Part shown: in pieces, positions 1 through 7,796 of the stretch
How positions within the stretch are numbered: the first letter of the stretch is position 1
Layout of the letters: each line of letters begins with the position of its first letter
Source of the DNA: an uncultured Peptococcaceae bacterium
GTDB taxonomy: Bacteria > Bacillota > Peptococcia > Peptococcales > Peptococcaceae
Length of the DNA: 22,042 nt
Assembly: GCA_937922955.1 (NCBI GenBank)
Contig: CALAKO010000193.1
Coordinates: 1 to 22,042 of the forward strand
Direction of reading: 5' to 3'
The notes under the pieces: model-generated
Databases searched by the model: none
The model's input: only the letters and a program-made list of their open reading frames with translations
What the model was told of the DNA's origin: nothing
Translations under genes and position numbers: made by a program

Positions 1-1395
1 GCACAGTTGTACAAATCTTTCCGCCCACTCGCTAGAAGATGCGGCATGAAAGTGGTGATAGGTAGCCAGCGTTTTACGAGAAACCATGCCTTCGCAGAGA
101 ACATCTCCTTCTTTTGCAATGCCTTTGCCACGTTCTGTAATGAATCCATACTGAATTTGAGCGTTTTCTGGAAAATGTACGCGTGAATGATGGAATTCAT
201 GCCCCACAACGTGAGCATTTTCTGCAAAATACGGGTTCGCTGCGGTCGCTTTCTGAAAAGCGTACCCCAAACCTACCGGACGTTTTTCCATGGCCACTGA
301 ACAGTCAAAAACACCAGCCATTTGGTAGTGATTATTTTCACTTATTAATTCTTTTGCCAGATACATCAATCCGCCACATTCCGCATAAATCGGCATGTCA
401 TTTTCTGAAGCAGCTTTCACTGCCTCTCGCATAGCCCGGTTGGCTTCCAGTTCTTTGGCGAACACTTCCGGAAAACCGCCGCCAATATAAAGGCCATCCA
501 ATTCTGGCAAGGTGTCTGTCATAGCATCAAGTGGCACCAGCTCTGCTCCTTCGTTTTCCAAAGCTTCGAGGTTTTCTGGATAATAAAAGCTGAACGCACG
601 ATCACGGAAGGCACCAATGCGCACACGTTCCTCTATAATCTCTTTTTGTTGCTGAGGCAGCGGATCAACCAGCGGCGGTGCGGCTTTGGCGAGCTCAAGA
701 AGACGATCAATGTCCACATTATCCTGTACCAGCTTGGCCAATCCATCAATGCGTGCCTGCAACGCATCTTGCTCAGACGCCGGAATCAAGCCAAGATGGC
801 GGTCTGGAATCTCCACATCATTGGCTTTTGGCAGTGCACCTAAAAGCGGCACATCGCAGTATTCTTCGATGGATTTCTGCATGATGTTTAAATGTCGCGG
901 GCGCGCCACTTTATTGAGAACCACCCCCGCGAACTGAATGCGCTTATCAAAATTCACCACACCATTGATGATGGCCGCTACACTGCGCGTGATTCGGGTA
1001 GTGTTGACAACCAGTACCACCGGCGCCTGCAGCGTGCGCGCCAACTCTGCCGTACTGTTGCTGCCTTCCCAGTTTAAGCCATCGAATATCCCCATAGCGC
1101 CTTCAACAATTGCAATGTCTTTATTGGCGGCATGCATGCAGAAAGAATGAAGAATCTGCTCTTTCGTCATCATCACCGCATCCAGATTGCGACATGGAAT
1201 ACCACTGGCAAAGGTGGACCAACTTGGGTCAATATAATCCGGCCCTTTCTTGAAGCCCTGCAGCAAAAGACCACGTTCCCGAAGGGCTCGTTGGAGCCCG
1301 ATGGTGAACGTGGTCTTGCCAGAGCGCCCCTGCACCGCTGCTACAGCAAGCCGCGGAATATGAATCATATGTGTTTGCTCTGATTGTGTATTCAT
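1..1395 (-). CDS. cobB: Cobyrinate a,c-diamide synthase (CobB/CbiA), C-terminus cut by window edge
   Basis: Predicted to amidate the a and c carboxylates of cobyrinic acid using glutamine and ATP, in the cytoplasm, in cobalamin synthesis. From the ATG at 1395 the frame is open for 465 codons to the window edge. Seen: a P-loop (GRSGKTT, residues 23-29), the family signature KKGPDYIDPSW (49-59), VEGAMGIFDG (97-106), a class I glutamine amidotransferase domain from about residue 258 with GGGFPE (305-310), the nucleophile Cys340 in AECGGLMYL, and a C-terminal HHFHAASSS (447-455) that probably carries the catalytic His. The family is about 450-470 residues long, so only a few residues should be missing. 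The start follows the leuS stop by 4 bp, and its GCAGG ribosome binding site lies inside the end of leuS, so the two are probably co-transcribed. No other cobalamin gene is visible. Confidence 0.93.
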   Translation of the reverse strand, partial: MNTQSEQTHMIHIPRLAVAAVQGRSGKTTFTIGLQRALRERGLLLQGFKKGPDYIDPSWSTFASGIPCRNLDAVMMTKEQILHSFCMHAANKDIAIVEGAMGIFDGLNWEGSNSTAELARTLQAPVVLVVNTTRITRSVAAIINGVVNFDKRIQFAGVVLNKVARPRHLNIMQKSIEEYCDVPLLGALPKANDVEIPDRHLGLIPASEQDALQARIDGLAKLVQDNVDIDRLLELAKAAPPLVDPLPQQQKEIIEERVRIGAFRDRAFSFYYPENLEALENEGAELVPLDAMTDTLPELDGLYIGGGFPEVFAKELEANRAMREAVKAASENDMPIYAECGGLMYLAKELISENNHYQMAGVFDCSVAMEKRPVGLGYAFQKATAANPYFAENAHVVGHEFHHSRVHFPENAQIQYGFITERGKGIAKEGDVLCEGMVSRKTLATYHHFHAASSSEWAERFVQLC

Positions 1396-1399
1396 AAGC

Positions 1400-3862
1400 T
1401 TAACCTGCTACGATATTAACGAGTTTACCTGGAACGACGATGGTCTTGCGCACCGTTTTACCAGCAATGGCATCCTGCACCTTCTGTTCCTGCATGGCCT
1501 TTTCGATAATCGCCTCTTTATCAAGGTCATTGGCAACAACAATACGTGCTTTGAGTTTGCCGTTCACCTGAACAGCCAGTTCCACTTCGTCAACCTTAAG
1601 AGCGGATTCGTCAATCTCAGGCCATTTCTGAAGATGAATGCTTTCACTGTGGCCTGTTTTTGCCCACATTTCTTCAGCAATATGAGGGGTGATTGGAGCC
1701 AATAACAACATAAGTGCTTCGATGGCTTCCTGAACAGCAGGCGTTACCTTCTGGCCGCTGGTTTCTCTGAAATGATAGAGTCCATTGACCATTTCCATAA
1801 TGGCAGAGATGGCCGTATTGAAGTTAAAGCGTTTGGAAATATCTTCTGTTACACGCTTAATGGTTGTATGCGTTAAGCGGCGAAGGTCTTTTTCTTCCGC
1901 TTCGTTAACAGTTCCTTTTTCATCTTCAAGGTAATATTCAACCACCAAGCGCCATACACGGTTGAGGAAACGATAGCAGCCTTCCACTGCACGATCGTTC
2001 CATTCCAAATCGCGATCTGGTGGAGCCGCAAAAAGAATGAAGAGGCGCGCTGTGTCAGCACCGTACTGATTGAGAATGTCTTCTGGAGAAACAATATTTC
2101 CCTTTGACTTACTCATCTTAGCACCGTCTTTGAGTACCATCCCCTGTGTCAGCAGATTGCGGAATGGTTCATCGGTACCACACATGCCAAAGTCATGGAA
2201 TACTTTGGTAAAGAAACGCGCATACAACAGGTGGAGAATCGCATGTTCAACACCGCCAATGTATTGGTCAACACCATTTTCCATCCAGAAATCAGCTTTA
2301 TCTTTGGTGAATGGCTGTTCGGTGTTGTGTGGGTCACAATAGCGCAGGAAATACCAGCTGGAGCACACAAAGGTATCCATGGTATCGGTTTCACGACGTG
2401 CTGGTTTACCGCAGATTGGGCAGGTTGTTTCCACGAAGTCTTTGACATAGGTCAGTGGAGATTCACCAGTTGGCTTGAACTTAACATCTTCAGGCAACAT
2501 CACAGGCAGCTGATCTTCTGGAACAGGCACAGCGCCGCAATCGTCGCAATAGATGATCGGGATTGGTGCACCCCAATAACGCTGACGAGAGATTAACCAG
2601 TCACGCAGACGGAAGTTCACCGTCGCATGGCCAGCGCCCATTTCATCCAGCTTGGCAACAATGCCACGTCCAGCTTCAACGTTCTTCATGCCATCAAATT
2701 CACCAGAATTGACCATGACGCCTTCTTCAGTATAAGCAGTTTCCATTTCGTCAACGCTCAGCACATGGTCTTCTGGTGTAACAACAACAATAATTGGCAG
2801 ATCATATTTCTTTGCAAACATGAAGTCACGTTCATCGCTGGCTGGAACACCCATAACAGCACCAGTACCATATTCATAAATGACATAGTTGCCGACAAAA
2901 ATTGGCACTTTGGCACCATTGATTGGGTTGATGGCATAGGCGCCAGTGAACATACCTTCTTTTTCTGTTTCGGTGGAGGTGCGTTCGATTTCGCTCATCT
3001 TTGTGATGCGATCAACAAAAGCTTCAACGTCTGCTTTTTCCTTCTTATCAGCAATCAGCTTTTCCACCAGAGGATGTTCTGGTGCAAACACCACATAGGT
3101 CACCCCATAGAGGGTATCTGGACGGGTGGTAAACACTTCGAAGGGTTCGCCGATTTCGGTATCAAAGGTAATCATAGCCCCTTCGGAACGACCAATCCAG
3201 TTTTCCTGCATGACTTTAACCTTATTTGGCCAGCCTTCCAGCTTGTCCAGGTCATCCAACAAACGCTGTGCGTAATCGGTAATCTTGAAGAACCATTGAT
3301 CCAAAGATTTCTTTTCAACGACAGAGTCGCAGCGTTCGCACTTACCGTCAACAACCTGTTCATTAGCCAATACGGTTGCACAGCCTGGGCACCAGTTAAC
3401 ATTGGCATTCTTCTTATAAGCGAGGTTATGTTTATACAGCTGCAGGAAAATCCACTGAGTCCAGCGATAATAGTCTGGCATGCAGGTCGTCACTTCACGG
3501 TCCCAGTCAAAACTGAGGCCCAAAGCTTTAAACTGACGCTTCATGTTGGCAATATTTTCCTTGGTCCATTTTGCCGGTGGAATGCCATGCTTGATGGCAG
3601 CATTTTCTGCTGGCAGACCAAAGGAATCCCAACCCATTGGATGCAACACGTTATAGCCGTGCATGGTTTTAAAACGTGCAATAACATCCCCGATGGAATA
3701 GTTGCGCACATGTCCCATATGCAAATTACCAGATGGATATGGGAACATCTCCAGGCAGTAATAATTTGGCTTGCGGCTGTCATCAGCACGATACATATCA
3801 GCTTCCTGCCATTTCTGCTGCCATGTAGATTCTATTTTCTTGAAATCGTATTGTTCTTTCAT
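1400..3862 (-). CDS. leuS: Leucyl-tRNA synthetase
   Basis: Charges tRNA-Leu with leucine in the cytoplasm (class Ia synthetase), 820 residues, normal for bacterial LeuRS. Seen: HMGH (48-51, the HIGH motif), a zinc module with Cys158, Cys161, Cys175 and Cys178, the CP1 editing domain with TTRPDT (245-250) and VPASDERD (339-346), a second pair of Cys pairs (439/442 and 481/484), KMSKS (582-586), and a C-terminal anticodon-binding region. The open frame extends 18 codons further upstream, but the ATG at 3862 gives the family N-terminus (MKEQYDFKKIE) and has an AAAGGG ribosome binding site, so it is preferred. Oddity: the editing-site residue 342 is Ser where well-known bacterial LeuRS have His (PAHDERD or PGHDQRD). 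A consensus promoter lies about 60 bp upstream. No T-box was found. Confidence 0.98.
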   Translation of the reverse strand: MKEQYDFKKIESTWQQKWQEADMYRADDSRKPNYYCLEMFPYPSGNLHMGHVRNYSIGDVIARFKTMHGYNVLHPMGWDSFGLPAENAAIKHGIPPAKWTKENIANMKRQFKALGLSFDWDREVTTCMPDYYRWTQWIFLQLYKHNLAYKKNANVNWCPGCATVLANEQVVDGKCERCDSVVEKKSLDQWFFKITDYAQRLLDDLDKLEGWPNKVKVMQENWIGRSEGAMITFDTEIGEPFEVFTTRPDTLYGVTYVVFAPEHPLVEKLIADKKEKADVEAFVDRITKMSEIERTSTETEKEGMFTGAYAINPINGAKVPIFVGNYVIYEYGTGAVMGVPASDERDFMFAKKYDLPIIVVVTPEDHVLSVDEMETAYTEEGVMVNSGEFDGMKNVEAGRGIVAKLDEMGAGHATVNFRLRDWLISRQRYWGAPIPIIYCDDCGAVPVPEDQLPVMLPEDVKFKPTGESPLTYVKDFVETTCPICGKPARRETDTMDTFVCSSWYFLRYCDPHNTEQPFTKDKADFWMENGVDQYIGGVEHAILHLLYARFFTKVFHDFGMCGTDEPFRNLLTQGMVLKDGAKMSKSKGNIVSPEDILNQYGADTARLFILFAAPPDRDLEWNDRAVEGCYRFLNRVWRLVVEYYLEDEKGTVNEAEEKDLRRLTHTTIKRVTEDISKRFNFNTAISAIMEMVNGLYHFRETSGQKVTPAVQEAIEALMLLLAPITPHIAEEMWAKTGHSESIHLQKWPEIDESALKVDEVELAVQVNGKLKARIVVANDLDKEAIIEKAMQEQKVQDAIAGKTVRKTIVVPGKLVNIVAG

Positions 3863-3924
3863 TTTAAAAAGCCCTTTCTTTTTCTCCCTGTGTACTATAA
3901 CAATGGAAGAATTCACTAATCAAT

Positions 3925-3953
3925 ATTATATAAATTCTCGCTGCCATCGTCAA
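3925..3953 (-). promoter_or_regulatory. Sigma-A promoter for leuS-cobB
   Basis: On the minus strand, TTGACG (3953-3948) and TATAAT (3930-3925) are separated by exactly 17 bp, a near-consensus housekeeping promoter. The predicted transcript starts near 3918, giving a leader of about 55 nt before the leuS ATG, too short for a T-box. It lies just downstream of a terminator, so leuS starts its own transcription unit. Confidence 0.88.
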
Positions 3954-3971
3954 CGGTCGAGACCTTTAGAT

Positions 3972-4028
3972 AAAAAAAATCATCGCAGGAAAGAACATTT
4001 TTCAGATGAACCATTGTTTCCCTGCGAT
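3972..4028 (-). terminator. Intrinsic terminator (second of a tandem pair)
   Basis: On the minus strand, ATCGCAGG (4028-4021) can pair with CCTGCGAT (3989-3982), with further weaker pairing inside a 31-nt loop, followed 2 nt later by a run of eight T (3979-3972). It ends about 20 bp before the leuS -35 box. It may back up the terminator at 4090-4118 or end a short transcript of its own. The 66 bp between the two terminators hold no gene that I can support. Confidence 0.7.
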
Positions 4029-4089
4029 CCTTTTATTCCTTGCCTTGCAGCAAATGCTCATCTCTCCATCTTCTTCGTGTTCTAAATAC

Positions 4090-4118
4090 AAAAACGCGCA
4101 GCGATTGCTCGCTGCGCG
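4090..4118 (-). terminator. Intrinsic terminator after the DtxR/MntR-type gene
   Basis: A perfect 10-bp stem (CGCGCAGCGA, 4-nt loop, TCGCTGCGCG) at 4095-4118 is followed on the minus strand by TTTTTGTATTT. It lies about 17 bp past the stop codon of the regulator gene and should end the pheS-pheT-lgt-regulator transcript. Confidence 0.92.
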
Positions 4119-4135
4119 CTGTATCGTTTTATTTC

Positions 4136-4534
4136 TTATACCTTTGGATGTGGATGGTTCCGGTATGCTGCTAGCTTGTCTTTAATTCTTTCTACCGTTT
4201 CATCACTGACGATGTGTTCAATGCGGCATGCATCTTCTTCTGCCGTTTCTTCAGAAACGCCAAAAACTTCGATAAGCATGTCTTTAAACAGGCGATGACG
4301 ACCAGCAATGCTCTGTGCCTTTGCCAAACCCTCGTCGGTCAAATGGACAAACTTTCTGCCATCCATGTAAACCAGCCCTTTTTCCGTCAAAATCTTCATT
4401 GCCCGACTAACGCTTGGTTTTGAATAGTCCAGGTCACGTGCGATATCAATGCTTCTTACCTGACCCAACTGTTCTTTCAGACGCAGTATGGTTTCCAGAT
4501 AATCTTCACCCGACTCGTATATTTCATTATTCAT
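4136..4534 (-). CDS. DtxR/MntR-family metal-dependent transcriptional regulator
   Basis: A 132-residue regulator of the DtxR/MntR family, which binds Fe(II) or Mn(II) and then represses (sometimes activates) metal-uptake genes. Seen: an N-terminal winged helix (about 8-70) with recognition-helix sequence SKPSVSRAMKIL, and a dimerisation/metal domain (about 71-132). Candidate ligands by alignment from memory to MntR and DtxR are Asp11, Glu14, His80, Cys103, Glu106 and His107. There is no C-terminal SH3-like domain, so it is of the short MntR type. An in-frame ATG at 4543 overlaps the lgt stop, but there the AAAGG abuts the start codon. The ATG at 4534 has AAAGG 9 nt upstream and is preferred. 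It is the last gene of the pheST-lgt unit. Its metal cannot be settled from sequence, so no gene symbol is given. Confidence 0.92.
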   Translation of the reverse strand: MNNEIYESGEDYLETILRLKEQLGQVRSIDIARDLDYSKPSVSRAMKILTEKGLVYMDGRKFVHLTDEGLAKAQSIAGRHRLFKDMLIEVFGVSEETAEEDACRIEHIVSDETVERIKDKLAAYRNHPHPKV

Positions 4535-4539
4535 GGGAA

Positions 4540-5325
4540 TCATCCTTTCTTATGCATCTTTTTTGCTGCCAGATATCCCGCTCTTTCAGGAGCGTTTTTA
4601 CGGCGTACCACAGCAATAACAATCGATGCCACTATTGCAACGATACAAACCACCTGTGCCACGCGCAACGGCCCCAGCATCAGGCTGTCTGTACGAAATC
4701 CTTCAATGAAAAAGCGCCCTGCAGAGTAGTAAATAAAATACAACAATGCGATGTCGCCTTCTTTAAGTTTAGGACTTCGCGAAGCGAAAATCAACAGCAA
4801 AAAGCCTATGATGTCCCAGATACTCTCATAGAGAAAGGTTGGATGACGGTAGGCACCATCAATATACATGGCCCAAGGCACCACATCAGGACTCACTTCG
4901 TAGCCATACGCTTCCTGGTTGAAAAAGTTTCCCCATCGACCAATGGCTTGCCCCAAAATCAGATAGGGTGCAATAATATCTAAAAGCTGCCAAATCCGTA
5001 AGCGGTATTTCCAAGCACAGACGACAATGGCAATAATGCCGCCAATGACCCCGCCATGAATGGCCAATCCGCCGTGCCATGTCGCAATAATTTCACTTGG
5101 ATGCTGACTGTAGTAATCCCACTCAAAAACGACATAATACAGACGCGCTCCAATCACCGCACAAATAATGCAGGCAATGATCAAATTTAAGAACTGATCC
5201 TCGTTGAGACCCTCCAGTTTCGCTTCGCGCAGAGACCCCCATACACCAATGAGGAACGCACAGGCAATAAGAATACCATACCAATGCACAGAAATCGGAC
5301 CAAGTTCAAAAGCAATTGGATCCAT
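4540..5325 (-). CDS. lgt: Prolipoprotein diacylglyceryl transferase
   Basis: Moves the diacylglyceryl group of phosphatidylglycerol onto the lipobox cysteine of prelipoproteins, the first step of lipoprotein maturation, in the cytoplasmic membrane. It is 261 residues long with about seven hydrophobic segments. Seen: the N-terminal family pattern GPISVHWYGI, ARLYYV (60-65), HGGLAIHGG (84-92), GQAIGRWGNFFNQEAYG (125-141, the phosphatidylglycerol-binding signature, with Arg130), HPTFLYES (161-168) and GRFFIEGFRTDSL (203-215). The start ATG has GAGGAA about 8 nt upstream. It begins 26 bp after pheT and ends at or just before the regulator gene, so it should share the pheST transcript. All expected motifs are present. 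Confidence 0.97.
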   Translation of the reverse strand: MDPIAFELGPISVHWYGILIACAFLIGVWGSLREAKLEGLNEDQFLNLIIACIICAVIGARLYYVVFEWDYYSQHPSEIIATWHGGLAIHGGVIGGIIAIVVCAWKYRLRIWQLLDIIAPYLILGQAIGRWGNFFNQEAYGYEVSPDVVPWAMYIDGAYRHPTFLYESIWDIIGFLLLIFASRSPKLKEGDIALLYFIYYSAGRFFIEGFRTDSLMLGPLRVAQVVCIVAIVASIVIAVVRRKNAPERAGYLAAKKMHKKG

Positions 5326-5351
5326 TTAACTTCCTCTTCACAATGTCCGAT

Positions 5352-7784
5352 TTAGGCACGCAGCTGCCCTTGGCAGTCACGTTCAATGGCTGCAATAATT
5401 TTGTCCATTTCAGCCTGAACCAAATCATCCGTCAACGTTTGCGCATCGCTTTGGAAAATGAAGGAGAACGCCACAGACTTTTTATCCAAGCCAACCTGAA
5501 GGCCTTCATAAACATCAAATACGCCGATCTTCTTGAGATAATTTGGCTCTGCGGCACGAATGGCTGCTTCAATTTTTCCAACTTCCATGCTTTTATCAAC
5601 AACAACCGCCAGGTCACGAGGCATCGCTGGATAAATTGGGGTTGGTTCATAAACAGGAATCACTTCGCCAACGCCAATGAGGCCATCCATAGCAAGCTCA
5701 GCGGCATATACCGGCGCCTTGATATCATAATTTTTTACGACGAGTGGATGCAATTCCCCGAAAATCCCACAGCGTTTTTCACCAATATAAAGAGCAGCGG
5801 TGCGGCCTGGATGCCAGGTTGGATCATCTTTAACAGCTTCCACGTGCCAGTCGGCAATATGCAAGGAAGTCAGCAAGCTTTCGATGAGGCCCTTGAGATA
5901 GTAGAAATCATACGCTTTTTGCGCGCCAGTCCAATCTTTCTGAGTTTGGCCAGTAAGCCCAATGACAAGATGTTGTTCTTCTGTTGCCAGATTTTCCATG
6001 GTCAATGCATGATCGCTAGAAAAGACGGAACTGCATTCAAAGAAAGCGAGATCCTGCTGATGGTGATGCACGTTGTTGCTCATGGTATCAAGCAGACAAG
6101 GCAGAAGACTGGTACGCATCACGCTCATGTCTTCGCTGAGAGGGTTGGAGACCACAATCTGATTGCGGCGCACATCATCTTCGGCATAACGCAGAAGGTC
6201 ACAATGCTTTTTGCTGATGAAGCTGTAGGTGACAATTTCGTCCAAGCCAAGACCCGCCAGAGTATTCTTCACATGATCGGTCAGGCGCTGTTTTGGTGTC
6301 AGAACACCTGCGTTGGTCGCCCCGAATGGCAGGGTTTCAGGAATCTTATCGTAACCGTAGAGACGAGCGATTTCTTCGATCAAATCTTCTGGAATAGAGA
6401 TATCTGGACGATGGGATGGCACCTTCACAGTGAGGCTTTCTTCATCTTCTTCGAGAATCTCAAAGCCGAGATCAAGTAAATAGCCGCGCATTTCAGCGTA
6501 TGGAATATCGGTGCCAAGCACATCGTTGGCTTTCTGATATTTCATGGACACAACCACTGGTTCGTGAGGGGTTGGGTATTCGTCAATCTGGCCAGCAACC
6601 AAGTGTGCACCGGAGGTTTCGCACATCAGGTTGGCAGCGCGCCAGCCAGCCAGAGCGGTTTCGTCGATGTTAACGTTCTTTTCAAAGCGCAAGGACGCTT
6701 CCGTGCGGAGGCCCAATGCAACGGCGGTGCGGCGCACATTAACAGCCTGGAAGCAAGCTGCTTCGATCATAACATCGGTGGTAGTGTCTTCCACTTCAGT
6801 GTTTTCGCCACCCATGACCCCAGCAATACCGATGGCACGTTCGCCGTCACAGATGAGAAGCATTTCATCTGTCAGCGCACGGTCCTGGCCATCGAGAGTG
6901 GTGATGTGTTCGCCAGCTTCTGCGGTACGAACGATGATTTCGTGACCAGCAAGGTTGGTGTAATCGTAAGCATGCAATGGCTGACCCAGTTCCATCATGA
7001 CGTAGTTGGTAACGTCAACCAGGTTGGAGATTGGACGCATGCCGGCACATTGCAGGCGATGTTCCATCCAGAGAGGGGAACGGCCAATGGTAGCACCTTC
7101 AATCATTGTTCCTGTAAAACGATGGCAGAGTTCTGGTGCATTATTGGTGATTTTCATTTTGCTGTTGATGTCATCGCCGTCCTTAGTCGTGATTTCAATA
7201 GGACGAACTGGTTTCTTCAGCAAGGCACCCACTTCTCTGGCGATATTATACACGCTCAGGCAGTCACTGCGGTTTGGTGTTAAATCCACATCCAACACCC
7301 AGTCATTCATGCCCAGGTATTCCATAACGTCCACACCAAGCGGTGCGTCTTCAGGCAGCACACGAATGCCATCCTTATCCAGCGGGCAGACGAGGTCTTC
7401 TTCTACGCCAATTTCCTGCATGGAGCAAATCATCCCGTTGGATTCTTCGCCACGCAGCTTGGTAGCCTTAATCACCACATCACCAGGCAATACGGCTCCA
7501 ACCTGCGCAAACATAACCTTTTGGCCAGCAGCCACGTTTGGTGCGCCGCAGACAACCTTAATCACATTTTCGCCATCGGTGGTCACCGTGCACACATGCA
7601 GATGATCGGAGTTTGGATGATTGTCGCAAGTCAGCACCTTCGCGACAACAACACCTTTCACACCTTTGTTCGTTGGTTCCACACCACCAATTTCAACGCC
7701 AGCGCGAGTAATGATTTCTGCCAATTCATAAGCAGATTGTTCAATATCAACGTATTCTTTTAACCAATTATATGAAACTAACAT
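5352..7784 (-). CDS. pheT: Phenylalanyl-tRNA synthetase beta subunit
   Basis: The beta subunit of the alpha2-beta2 class II PheRS. It binds tRNA-Phe and edits mischarged Tyr-tRNA-Phe, in the cytoplasm. At 810 residues it is of normal length. Domains by order: an EMAP/OB-type tRNA-binding domain at about 40-150 (NHPNSDHLHVC is typical), B3/B4 editing domain at about 210-390, B5 at about 410-480, a catalytic-like core at about 490-690, and a C-terminal ferredoxin-fold anticodon-binding domain at about 715-810 (YPAMPRDLAVVVD opens it). The ATG is preceded by AGGAGG 6 nt upstream and follows the pheS stop by 12 bp, so the two subunits are co-expressed under the T-box. Confidence 0.98.
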   Translation of the reverse strand: MLVSYNWLKEYVDIEQSAYELAEIITRAGVEIGGVEPTNKGVKGVVVAKVLTCDNHPNSDHLHVCTVTTDGENVIKVVCGAPNVAAGQKVMFAQVGAVLPGDVVIKATKLRGEESNGMICSMQEIGVEEDLVCPLDKDGIRVLPEDAPLGVDVMEYLGMNDWVLDVDLTPNRSDCLSVYNIAREVGALLKKPVRPIEITTKDGDDINSKMKITNNAPELCHRFTGTMIEGATIGRSPLWMEHRLQCAGMRPISNLVDVTNYVMMELGQPLHAYDYTNLAGHEIIVRTAEAGEHITTLDGQDRALTDEMLLICDGERAIGIAGVMGGENTEVEDTTTDVMIEAACFQAVNVRRTAVALGLRTEASLRFEKNVNIDETALAGWRAANLMCETSGAHLVAGQIDEYPTPHEPVVVSMKYQKANDVLGTDIPYAEMRGYLLDLGFEILEEDEESLTVKVPSHRPDISIPEDLIEEIARLYGYDKIPETLPFGATNAGVLTPKQRLTDHVKNTLAGLGLDEIVTYSFISKKHCDLLRYAEDDVRRNQIVVSNPLSEDMSVMRTSLLPCLLDTMSNNVHHHQQDLAFFECSSVFSSDHALTMENLATEEQHLVIGLTGQTQKDWTGAQKAYDFYYLKGLIESLLTSLHIADWHVEAVKDDPTWHPGRTAALYIGEKRCGIFGELHPLVVKNYDIKAPVYAAELAMDGLIGVGEVIPVYEPTPIYPAMPRDLAVVVDKSMEVGKIEAAIRAAEPNYLKKIGVFDVYEGLQVGLDKKSVAFSFIFQSDAQTLTDDLVQAEMDKIIAAIERDCQGQLRA

Positions 7785-7796
7785 GCCAGCCTCCTA

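Noticed and set aside
183..1383. Several 60-83-codon plus-strand frames opposite cobB
   Set aside because: All are antisense to the continuous cobB frame, which carries the family motifs through the whole stretch.
2627..3919. A 430-codon open frame on the plus strand opposite leuS
   Set aside because: It lies wholly antisense to the conserved leuS gene and is rich in His, Phe, Trp and Ile, as antisense frames of real genes often are. It has no recognisable domain.
4002..4061. A 19-residue minus-strand small frame with two adjacent Cys between the tandem terminators
   Set aside because: Its purine-rich stretch abuts the ATG, leaving no room for ribosome binding, and most of it lies within the terminator hairpin. 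There is no support for translation.
5316..6479. A 387-codon open frame on the plus strand opposite pheT
   Set aside because: Antisense to conserved pheT codons, with shadow-like composition and no family motif.
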